A stretch of DNA of 64,000 nucleotides from Triops longicaudatus (taxonomy: Eukaryota > Arthropoda > Branchiopoda > Notostraca > Triopsidae): contig JAGQDJ010000048.1 of assembly GCA_022885665.1 (NCBI GenBank), forward strand, positions 124,001-188,000. Reading direction: 5' to 3'. Shown here piece by piece: positions 36,361-47,218 of the stretch (position 1 is its first letter; every line of letters starts with the position of its first letter). Position numbers and translations under genes: made by a program. Under the pieces are notes generated by a model. It worked only from the letters and a program-made list of their open reading frames with translations. It was not told the DNA's origin and ran no database searches.

Positions 36361-37684
36361 GTTTGCTTCTAACGAAATCCTGTAGGTTGCGGTAGAAAAG
36401 AACGAATGACAAACCCGAAGTTTTTCGACAAATTTAGAATTATGCGATTTTACCAATATACTTTACTGCAGCTGAAAGATGAATTAATATGGAGCCTTGT
36501 TTGTTGCCTTAATGAAATGTAATTCGGGTTATATTATCATTTAAGGTAATTAAACGCGTAGAAACGGAACATCAACTCCTTTACTCCGTTTTGTTCGATT
36601 CCAAGCGCTACTTGAAACATCTAGGCTTGAGCACTTCTGTAAAACCCGCACTTTTCCGGCAGCTTATGCCATCTAATGAGGAAAAATGGCATCGAAGTTG
36701 AAATTTCGTCCGAAAATCATTCCGCCAAATTGAATAGTTCCAAAAATCGTATTGTGAGCTGAACAGTGAACTTAATATATGCATACACCAGCTAGCGTAA
36801 GCTTGAAGATAAATCAAACAAATTATTTTAAATGGTTTGAAGTTAATTCTGTTATGTGCAAAGGGTAGAACACAGGAACGCCAATAACCGAGTAAGTCTG
36901 TCTCGATTGCGTTTTTTCATGAAAGGCATTATGTCTGCTTGCTCTATTGTAGGGGTCCTAATTAAAGAGACTAAGTAGGAAATGCGTCTGGTTTTTAATC
37001 AGTATTTTCGCCGTAGATGTCAACAAAGCACACAACTTTTAATTCGCGAAATGTCAAAAAGGCTAATACTGCGGTAAGTTTTTTCCAGCTGACAACGGCG
37101 CGTTAAAAAGCAATTAAAGACATTCGCTTTTTCAAATATTAATTATTGAATTTTTGTAAAATTTTCACAAGGCTTTGACTATGCACGATTAAAAGCTATA
37201 AGTTCGAAAATGCACACAAGAAGAGGACTGAAGGGAAAATCGGAAGATTGAGATTCACAGAATGCCTTCGTTAGAAATAGGAATGCGCCAATTTACAGGA
37301 AATGCTGACGTCATTGTCAACGAAAAGGTTTAAAAAGGTTTGGGAGCGGAAATACTTTGCCTTAAAGGGTTTTCAACGTTAGACGGACGGTTGTGGCGGA
37401 GAATTCTTAGTACGATTCGTCCGTCCTCGAACGTCTTTCTAACGTCCTCTTGTTCTGCGACGCTGTACCAAAAGTTCGCTATTCGTCAGTCTGTTGACTA
37501 AATTGTAAGTTCTCTTGAAATTTCTACCTTCATGTTTTTATTAACTCAATAAAATAATTTTGCAAATTGGGTATCAAGTATTGATTACAACGCAAGCGTG
37601 AGCATGAGGGGCGTGTTTTTCTCCTTCACTCCTCCTAACCGAATAAAAACAAACGTGCATGGAGCGTTCTGGTGTTTTTAAGTG
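36361..37684. other. Divergent promoter region between MEIOB and SPATA20
   Basis: MEIOB and SPATA20 are transcribed away from each other from this ~1.3-kb region. A likely SPATA20 leader exon ends at 37504 (AAATT|GTAAGT), with an acceptor at 37682 just before the ATG. GACGGACG and CGTCCGTC form an inverted repeat at about 37382-37428. No other gene is visible. Confidence 0.45.
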
Positions 37685-40600
37685 ATGTCTTGCCTACGTA
37701 ACCGTCTAGTGCACAGAATAATCAAAAATAGTGTCAGTTTTCGTACAAGATCAAGCCAACATTTCAGGGTATTAGTATTCGTAAAACATTCGGTCTTAGT
37801 TTCACGTAATTTAGCACTCCGACTTCCCGGAAAAACGGGAAAATGTTGCGAAATACCCGTAGTGAATTTGCAGATTCGTATATTGTTCCTGTGTGAAAAT
37901 GAACTGCATCTATGATCAGAAAATCTTAACATGTTTATTACACTAACATGATTATAATTAATAGTCACATAATATAATAACATAATTCTCATTAATTAAC
38001 ATTAATACAAAAATTATTCATACAACTTCTTGGAAAACATTTTCGGGAGTTCTAGTGTAGATGCTATTTCTTAATTTGTTTGTAAATAGCATGATTGGGT
38101 AAAATCATACAAAATTAGGTATATAATAGAACGAGAAATTAATGATCATTTTGTCTATTCCAGATATCATTTGCCGTGACGCAGAATTCAAGTCCGCAAC
38201 GGATATTCACCTGGAAAATGAGCGCAGTATCGCATTCAACTTACACATCTGCCCCAAATCACAGAGGTGTGCATGAACCTCAACAAAGAGAATTCAGTGA
38301 GTCTCAAGCTCATGGCACTTCCAAGGCTAATCGCTTAATCAACGAAAAATCGCCTTACTTGTTGCAACATGCCTATAACCCTGTCGATTGGTATCCATGG
38401 AGCGCGGAAGCCTTCAATAAGGCCAAAGCTGAGAACAAGCTCATTTTCCTCTCTGTCGGGTACTCAACATGCCACTGGTGTCACGTAATGGAACGTGAAT
38501 CATTCGAAAGCTCCGAAATTGCACAAATTATGAACGAACACTTCGTGAATATCAAAGTAGACCGTGAGGAACGCCCTGACGTCGACAAAATGTACATGAC
38601 CTTCGTGCAAGTACGTATTTCTACGTAGAAAATCTAATCCTTCGAAGATCTCTACTATCTCAAAGCAGGGAGCTTGTACGAAAATCTTTCAGCTAACACG
38701 CAGAATTAATGGTATAAATCGAGATAACTTTTCATATTGATGAAGATTTGTGTATATATTTATTCCAAAAGGCCAGCGCTGGTAGAGGAGGCTGGCCAAT
38801 GAGCGTTTTCCTAACACCGAATTTAAAACCAGTGTATGGGGGAACTTACTATCCCCCGAAAGATGGTTTTGGTCGACCTGGTTTTGCTACAGTTCTCCAA
38901 TCCCTTGCTGACCAGGTACTAATGTCGATCTTTTCTTTTTTTCTTTTCCGCTTCACCTGTAGGCCACGTCTGGTAGCGGGGGGTGGCCAATGAGCGTCTG
39001 GTTGACTCCAGACTTAAAACCCGTCTATGGCGGCACGTATTTTCCCAATACAGACAAATATTACGGTCAGCCGAGTTTCCCCTCTCTACTCAGATCTTTG
39101 GCTAAGCAGGTAAAATGTCTCGCTTTTCACCTGACTTTTCTCTATTTTTAACTTATACTTCTTGTTTCCGTAGTGGAAAGAAAATCCATCGAAATTTCTG
39201 ACATCCGGCAACAGAATCTTGGAAGTTTTGAAACAATCGGCCGAGATCACCGGCGTAGAAGGGGAATACCCCGGCATGGAAGCGGTGGAGAAGTGTTACG
39301 AACAGCTGCAAAGATCCTACGAACCCAAATATGGCGGTTTTAGCCGCGCTCCCAAGTTTCCTCAACCCGTCAATATGCGTTTCTTGTTCGCAATGGCCGC
39401 CAAAGAACCCTCAAGTAGCAAAAACCGCCAGAAAGCCTTGGAAATGTGCTTCCATACGTTACGAATGATGGCACAAGGTGGCATTCACGACCACGTTTCG
39501 AAAGTAAATCGAAATTTCATCTCGCAAGTTCCATCCAGCGCTGCATTTTCGCAACTTTTCTTATTTTCAGATCTCCATGACCTTGTTTCATTTGTGGCAA
39601 TACTCAAATTTTGCAGTTTTTAGTCATTTTTATGTTTCATACTTGGGCAAATTCAATGAAAGTGAAAGGCAATTTAGATCCAATTTGAAACGAATTTCTT
39701 TTAATTCAGGTTAAATCCTTTTTGAAATATCAAAAATCAATGCCAGTTCAATTCTTACGAGTAAGAAAAATTGAAATGCAATTTAATTAAATTAATTTCT
39801 CATTTCTTTGTTACACAAATAGGGCTTTGCAAGGTATTCAACGGACGAGCACTGGCATGTTCCGCATTTCGAAAAAATGTTATACGACCAAGGTCAGCTA
39901 GCGGTGGCGTACGCCGAGGCGTACTTGCTTTCAAAGGATAAATACTTTGCAGACATTGTGGATGACATTTTGGAGTACGTCTCGCGTGACTTAAGCGATT
40001 CGGTACGTGATTACACACAATCTTTGGAATCAGTTGCAGAATATTGCATTTTTTTCTTCTTTTTGTGTAGTCGGGCGGATTTTACAGTGCCGAAGATGCC
40101 GATTCATACCCGTACTATGGCGCACCGGAAAAACGGGAGGGTGCTTTTTGTGTATGGACTTATCGAGAAATTAAGGAGCATTTGTCGAGAAAAGCCGATG
40201 TGGCCGACACTCCCAAGCTGTCGGACGTCATCGTGACCCATTTTGGTGTGAAACCACAAGGCAACGTGGAACCCCGCCAGGTACTTGGCCGCCTGTCTGT
40301 GGGCCTTAACGTTGAAATGTGCAAAAGGGTTAAAAGAGCGAGATCCGTGTTTTGCCCACTTGTAGGATCCTCATGGCGAACTCAAGGGCCAAAACGTGCT
40401 TATCATACGCAACAGTTTAGAAGCCACGGCCTCGAAACTGGGACTGTCGGTGGAGAAAACCCAAAACGCCGTTGCTAGAGGGATCCAAATTCTGCACGAG
40501 ACGCGACAGTTGCGTCCACGGCCACACTTGGATGACAAAATGCTGACGGCGTGGAATGGTAAGTAGATCCTTGTCGAGACTTGCAAAAATCTCGTGCTTC

Positions 40601-43273
40601 CTCTTACGTTTTTCAAGTACCCTACACCGTCTCTATTGTTTGACATTTTTTAAACTTTATGAACGACGATGAGTCACCGATATATTGATATAAGTATTTT
40701 TGTTTATTTTAAAAAAGTATATTTTAACGTGACCCAAAGCTCTTGGTCGACTTTTATTGCGTCGCTGTAATACAGTTAGCCAAGAAAAAGGAAATCCAAT
40801 TTAAGTTAAACAATTATTTTAGTGTAGTTGTTTTTGTTTATTTTGTTAGATTTGTTTATTATTATTATTTGCAAAGAAAGGCTTTCAAGCGCGCATTTAA
40901 GCCATATTTGAGTTTGATGGCGTATTTAAGACGATCGAATGGTTTTGTGTTTCCTTTGAAGGGCTGATGATATCAGGATTTGCCAAAGGGGGAGGAATCC
41001 TGGGAAACTCGGAATACATCAAACGTGCAGTGAAAGCAGCACGCTTCATTCAGAGTCATTTATACCTTTCGGAAACGCAAACCTTGCTACGAAGTTGCTA
41101 CAAGGGGGAAACAACCCCATCGCAAATGTAAGACCCAATGAATTTGATAACATGGGACTGGCACATGTGCGAATCTTGCATCTCCTTGGCTACTTACAGA
41201 GCACAACCGATCCCAGGCTTTCTGGACGATTACGCTTTCATAATTCGAAGCTTGCTCGACTTGTTTGAAGTTACCCAGAACATGGAATGGGTCCAATGGG
41301 CGTATCAGTTGCAAGAAACGCAAAACCGACTCTTTTGGGATCCTGCCGATGAAGGATCAGGCTATTTTACCTCGCCAGAAGGTGATCCTTCCATCTTGGT
41401 ACGACTGAAAGAAGGTAACAACTCATTCCACTTAATTAGAGGCGCAATAAAATGCCTCTTGTTCAAGGAATTAGATTCGTGAGGGACATATTCTTCCGGA
41501 GATATAAAGAAGAAAACTCGTGTTGTCATTTAGCGTCATTTTGGTTAATCGGGACACCCATTTATTCTGGACATGCCTCTTAAGAACTGCGCAATTATGC
41601 GTACATACATTAGCTGAGCTCGGGTGCACCACAAGAAGGATTTATTCCAGTCCTAATGTATCCTTAGCAACCAGAATGTACGATTTATCCGAGAAATACG
41701 CAAAATTTGCATATCTACTCTAACGGTGCATTTTAGTTTTATATTGTCATTTTACTTTTCGTCTTTTTTTTTCTTCGTATTTTTTCTTTATTGTTTACGA
41801 ATTCTTATCGAGTTCGCAGTGTCTAGCGAAAAGAATGTCAGTTTTATTTTTAATTTATTTTGTAAATTTTTTCATGTATTTATTGTATGTTTTTTTGTAT
41901 TTTCTATTCTTATTTTCGTCGTTTCTTTATATAGATCAAGATGGAGCAGAACCCTCAGGCAATTCGGTGTCAGTGAGCAACTTGTTGCGCTTAGCAGCTT
42001 TGCTCGACGAAGAGGATTACCGTCACAAAGCAAGCAAGATTCTTCAAGTTTTCGGCGAACGTTTGGCCAAAGTTCCTGTCGCGTTACCAGAGATGGTAGC
42101 TGGCTTAATTACTTTCGAGGAATCGCCGACCGAGGTAAGTTTTCGCACCTCGTGTGAGACACGTCGAAACTCAATTCCAAGAATTAGCATGACTCGGCAC
42201 GCCGCTTCAGAGTCGTGGAAAAGGTGTACTTAAAGATCATTTGGTAGAAGAGTGAAGCCGTTACTGCAAAAGCGACCGCCGAAATCCCACATCTATAAAT
42301 CGATAGTAGTAAAAGTTATGAATTGTTGGCAGTGTTTGCCCTCCCTATAAGTGCATATAGAGGAGGAGCTAACGTCTTTTAACGGTACCATAACTCCGTT
42401 AAACGCTTATAAATATTGGAAAACGATCCCGAACTTCCATAGTCACCCACGCTTTCTTCAAGCAGGTTCCCTTTTATTACCTTTTTACGACGTACACAGT
42501 CCTGAAAAGTTGGAAGAAAGGTTATAATGCGGCAAAACGTCAGATTTACGCAAAACATAAAAAGGCTTTCAGTATGAAAGGCTCGTCAGATAATACGCCT
42601 TCATATAAGAAAAGAACCAAACGTGATTACGTGTTTTATCGGTCAATCAAAGAAACAAATATTCTTATGAAAATCAGTTCCACTTTTTCACAGTTCTGTC
42701 AATGACTAAATCTTTTTCTACCAGTGGCTACTTCAATCATATACATGACTAACAGGACTTAGAAGATTCCGTTGGATTGCTATTTACTCGTTTTGTCTCG
42801 AGAGATGTCACAAAATATTCTAAAAATGCTTAAGGTGCAATGGAATCTTTTTATAACGAACGTCAACGAACCATTATTACGGAAAGTTCCTATTTTTTCG
42901 TGAAGAGGTAAATTAGAATGTGTTTATGGAAGTGTAGAAATTGCAGAACATTATGGGGTGAGATGTGAAATTTGAGCGGGGAACTGATTTTTTCTGCTTG
43001 TCGTAGGTTGTTGTGGTGGGTCCGCCGGAGGCCGAAGAAACGCAGGCCTTGTTGCGAGCTGCGTATTTGAGTCCTCGGCTGCTGACAGGACGGATTATTC
43101 TGTGCTTAGAGGGGAACGAAGGAAGCTCGAATCTCGTGTTGTCTAAACGGCCCGACTTGCGGCAAATGAAATCCGTCTCCAGCCGTGCTACGGCGTACGT
43201 TTGTCGACACCGCTCGTGTTCTTCCCCGGTCACATCCCCCCATGATTTGACCAATTTGTTGGAAAGCCATTGA
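37685..43273 (+). CDS. Spata20: SPATA20 (thioredoxin-like DUF255 / YyaL family) with duplicated exon
   Basis: The exons are 37685-37768, 38164-38610, 38772-38915 (2a) or 38963-39109 (2b), 39174-39503, 39823-40002, 40071-40280, 40366-40558, 40962-41127, 41200-41414, 41935-42134 and 43007-43273. They encode 811 residues with 2a or 812 with 2b. The first 28 residues are Arg-rich without acids and look like a mitochondrial presequence. If that exon is not used, the Met at 38218 gives 765 residues. Residues about 82-170 hold the thioredoxin-like domain with RLINEKSPYLLQHAYNPVDW and the redox motif CHWC (131-134). The rest is the alpha/alpha-toroid part typical of the family, with WHVPHFEKMLYDQ, GGFYSAEDADS, LTAWNGLM and FLDDYAFIIR. 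The family is conserved from bacteria (YyaL) to animals; its biochemical role is not settled. The CHWC motif suggests thiol chemistry. Confidence 0.92.
38772..39109 (+). other. Spata20: Tandemly duplicated, probably mutually exclusive exons 2a and 2b of SPATA20
   Basis: Exon 2a (38772-38915, 48 codons) and exon 2b (38963-39109, 49 codons) are both phase 0 at both ends and encode versions of the same segment: ASAGRGGWPMSVFLTP and ATSGSGGWPMSVWLTP. They match at about 31 of 48 positions. Only one copy exists in known family members. The intron between them is 47 nt, shorter than the others in this gene, which would hinder 2a-2b joining. Exon 2a keeps the family's PPxDG; 2b has PNTDKYYG instead. 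Confidence 0.85.
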
Positions 43274-46200
43274 AGAAGTTTTGTGGCCCGGAAAATGAAT
43301 TTGAAGTGTTGCTCTCCTTGTTCTTGATAAAGGAGACTACCGGAGGCACCCAGCAATTTGACGCCTCTTTTCGTGATGTATGAATGAATTGCTGTGGTTT
43401 CGTTTATTACGGGACGATTGTCGTTACGGGAATATTGTTTTGAAAGGATCATTTACTTTTTAAAGTTAAATACAAAGGTTTGAATTCATTTCAGAACGCG
43501 TGTTTCATGCACCTGTGAATGGAACATCCTTGAGTACATTCTTGAGGAAGTTCAAGCACAGGTAAGCATGAAGAAATGAAATGCTTAGACAAATCTGCCA
43601 ACGCAATTTAATTGTCCCTTTCCCTGAAGACAAGCATTGACTGTCTCCCGTGGACATTAGAACAGAATAAAGAGATTTATAGTGTATGGCTCCTAGCACA
43701 TTTACCTTGAACCCACGTGAAAAACTGGAACTTGGCACCAAAAAGCTTCCACATTTTCCGAACGAATTGCCAATCCGTTTCAGCGTGTTTCGAAGCGAAG
43801 ACTTTTCGTCAGCAGTTAGGATGAAAAAAGGGTAGATATCCTCCCTCTGAAGAAGAAAAAAATGTGCGGAATTTTAGAAGCTGTTCAACATGCCCTGGTC
43901 TAGTTTCCCTACAACGAAGGGCAAAAAGCAGGCCAACTCTATAATTAACCCGAAGGCTTTCACACACATTGGCCCCACTCAACTGATATATATATATTTT
44001 TTTCTTGGCGTTTCCCCTCCTGACCTTCGTGCCGCCCTTCTTCTACGCCACAGAAAGCTTCACTCAGGCTTCACTTTAATAGTTTTCTGCCATTTAACGC
44101 GTCTTGGCAGTAATTTGGCATATAAAGTACTCATTAATGCAGCGTGGAACGCCCTTGCTGCTTTTGTCTGAAATTCTCGAGCGAAGATTTTCGTCAAAAA
44201 TAGGTTACGCTGAAGAATGTTATAGGCTACGTTACGTGACGAATGTTCCACTCAAAAAAGAGCAATAAATAAAAAAAGTCGTGAATAAAAAAAATGGATT
44301 GTAGGATCCTAGGCAGTAATTTTCGCGCTGACACATTCCGGTGTATCTACTTGCGAATCTTTTCGTATTCAACTGGTTGAACTTCCAGGATTCATCGGTC
44401 TACACATATCCGTATGTAAATACTGGAAAAGGCTGCATAATTTCAAAAATATGTGACACACATGGAACCCACTTAATTGATATATCAGTTATAATTTTAT
44501 TCCGTTTTTTAGCTTTACTACTGCTCATTTGTTGAACATTGCGACAGTTAACTGGACAATTTATCTAAATTGGAGTAAATGGACAGTGTAAGAAATGCGT
44601 GTGTTCACAGCTTTATTTTCCTTATTATCCCACTACTACAAAGGAGTTTAAGTTTCTAGCGTGACGTCCATAACACATGCATTGCACGTTTCGAGCGTTT
44701 TCTCGCTTGGCGCCATTCATTGTTGCATCTATGCTAAGTTACTGTTGCCTGATAAGGACCTGACATCCAAGGGGTTCGCGCGTTTTTCAGATGAACAAGT
44801 CTTTTTTAAATACTCTGAGGAATGCAGAGAAGATCAACGTAAGCTCAAGACGATTTCAATTATGTGTTTTACGACATCCCAAAGTGAGGTAATTTGATTA
44901 AAAAAAGTAGAACACAAAAGAAATCCCTAGGTCTGGCAAACCCACTGTTGCTAACACAGGAAAGAGTTTGGAATGCTTCCTGGCGTCGCTGCCCATTAAA
45001 AAAAATTGCGAAATGCACACGAAGACATTTTATAACATCTTATATAACACGTGACATTTTGAAGATCGCATTTCTTTGCTGTTTTTCTGTTAAATTTTTG
45101 TTTGGTTATGAAGATATTTAGTATCAGCCTTTCTACCCATCCTTTTACAAAATAGAGCAAACGCAGCGTTGACTTTATACCAACAAAAAGAAGGCTAATT
45201 TAAAGTAATTCGCGTTTAGAAAAAAAATCGATTGCAATTAGGAGCAACTCGTGTTATACATTGAAGCCTGTGTTGGATGTTATCAGTAATTGCTTCAAAT
45301 TACGAGAAACGGTTGTAGCATATAACGATAAGGGAAATCGTGAATAAATGCACAGCGTCAATAAGAAATCCAAGCAAACCTAAGCCAACTGTAGGAATAT
45401 GCGAACCATCGCGTAACGAAGGTCATTTGTTCCAAGTACAAAACTTTAAAAAAAAATCCCTTATTTTTTCTTAAAAACTAGACGGGAACGTTGGATTTAA
45501 TTTGGTTGAATAACTATTTATTTTTATAAGACTATTTATTTTTATATATTCTTATAAACAGTAAAAAATCCGGAAGTAAACCCGGCCATACGAGACTTTA
45601 TTACGAAGTATTTAAAGTAGCTTAAATTTGGCTCGTAGGTGCTTTTACGACTAGCAACAGTGTCTTTATGTGGCAATTGTAGTAAGACCTCGGTAGTCTA
45701 CAATCGGCTTAGAGGGGAGAAAAAGGGCGTCTACGAGCGGCTCTTGAGGCGAACAAAGATTATCGGCAAAATATTCCGTAAAGCTGCCTTACCGTCAATT
45801 CTTTGTGCATAGGAAAAAAGGCAGCTTGCCAAATCCTCTTATTCTTATGCCAATGAACTAAACGTTTCCTTATTTCCTTCACAAAAAAGAACGCGTCTCC
45901 TCCTCCCCTTCACTGAATTAGCATAATTGTGCGCGAAGAAATTTCCCTGAATCCAATTCAATACAAGTTTCTCCCTATATTTTCACGCCGAACTCTCCTA
46001 AGCTCCCCCTTGAGTTTCTCGGAAGTGAATTTGGCTTGGGGTGGGTGGCATTAGCGTGTTTGCTAAATGACGTGGAGTGACAGAATTACATACAGTATAG
46101 CCTGGGTCACGTGACGTATTTTTTCTTAAAATTAACAACACAAAGCTCTGTTTTTGTTGCGCTAACCCCCAAGCGGCCACATATTCCAGCGTCTTTTGCA

Positions 46201-46589
46201 TAACAGGTGTTGCACGACATTTCTTCTAGAAACATTTCTTCAGCATTTCTGCAACAGGAAATTGTGTCCCTTGCGCACGCGCCGCTTCCCCTTTTCCACA
46301 CAAAAATTCGTCTCTTCACTTCCCTAGCTACCAGACTCCACTCCTTTAGTGACTTGCGTGCTACCCCAGGTAGTGGTAGTTGCCCACGGGCAGCGGCGTT
46401 AGCAATATTCCTAAAGTGGCGTGACCATCTGTGAGTATGCAAGCAGCTTGTGGCCTTTTCCAAGCACGGGAAGTTGCGTTCCTCCAACTCGCTTATATAA
46501 TTGAATAAGTTCAGGAGCTTGAAAAAGTGAACACGACGGTATTATTGCCAAATTGATGGTGAACCGCAATTCCGCAAAACTTCCGCGCC
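43274..46589. other. Intergenic region upstream of the calcium channel gene
   Basis: No recognisable exon on either strand. An 18-bp unit (ACTATTTATTTTTATAAG) is repeated twice at 45513-45547. The last kilobase before 46590 is somewhat richer in GC and presumably holds the channel promoter, but no clear TATA box was found. Confidence 0.5.
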
Positions 46590-47209
46590 ATGGCGGATTC
46601 CGCGGGGGATTGCAACCAAGAAAACGAGGAGAAATTAACTCACTGTGCCGTGAGGAGGAAAACGAGCACCGTGGCTCCTTCGCAACGTAGTTCAGTGGAC
46701 AAGAGCACTGATACCCACAGTGATAGCCTCCTGTTCCTCCCGAATGCCCCTTTAGCGTACCACGCTCCTCTGCGGGGGAACCTGAAGGCGACAGTGTTAA
46801 ATCCGGAAAATGTGTTGACGACGGTGGGTGATCCTGAGTCAGATCCGGACCTCCAAGAGCAAGCCGGATCAGGCTCACGGATGAGCTTAGGCAAAGCAGG
46901 CCAAGTGACTGAAACGGGGTCTGCCGAGGCAGCAACAGTTGCGGTGTTGCCCTTTAAATGCGACGCGAAGCTCGGAAATGAAAACCAAAGTGGGGAGCTT
47001 TTGGAACAAGGGGAGGACAAGCAGGAGCAGGAGGAAGACGAGGAGGACGACGACGACGATGAGGACGACGAGGAAGACGATGAGGCGGAAACGGGTGAAC
47101 TTACGTTTGGCGAAGATTTGCCCTATCCTGGATTTATTCCTGTGGCTCTCAAGTTTCTGCCCCAGACAGCTCGGCCTCGATCATGGTGTTTGCGAATCAT
47201 CACTAATCC
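46590..47209 (+). CDS. Ca-alpha1T: T-type voltage-gated calcium channel alpha-1 subunit, first coding exon (partial)
   Basis: The ATG at 46590 (GCCATGG context) opens 206 codons plus two bases. The N-terminal cytoplasmic part is Ser/Glu-rich with a long acidic run at about 151-170. It ends with LPYPGFIPVALKFL, then RPRSWCLRIITNP, the conserved segment just before transmembrane helix S1 of repeat I in CACNA1G/H/I and Drosophila Ca-alpha1T. The frame stays open to a stop at 47294, but the residues after NP no longer match the family, so the exon ends at 47209, where an AT-AC splice site begins. The remaining exons are not visible in this window. The full channel carries low-voltage-activated calcium current in neurons and muscle. 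Confidence 0.82.
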
Positions 47210-47218
47210 ATATCCTTT
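47210..47218 (+). promoter_or_regulatory. U12-type AT-AC 5' splice site
   Basis: The sequence ATATCCTTT directly after the conserved ..AAT CC codons is a full match to the U12-dependent AT-AC donor consensus. No GT donor exists near the end of the homologous coding segment. Minor-class introns at conserved places are known in voltage-gated sodium and calcium channel genes. The intron is phase 2. Confidence 0.85.
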
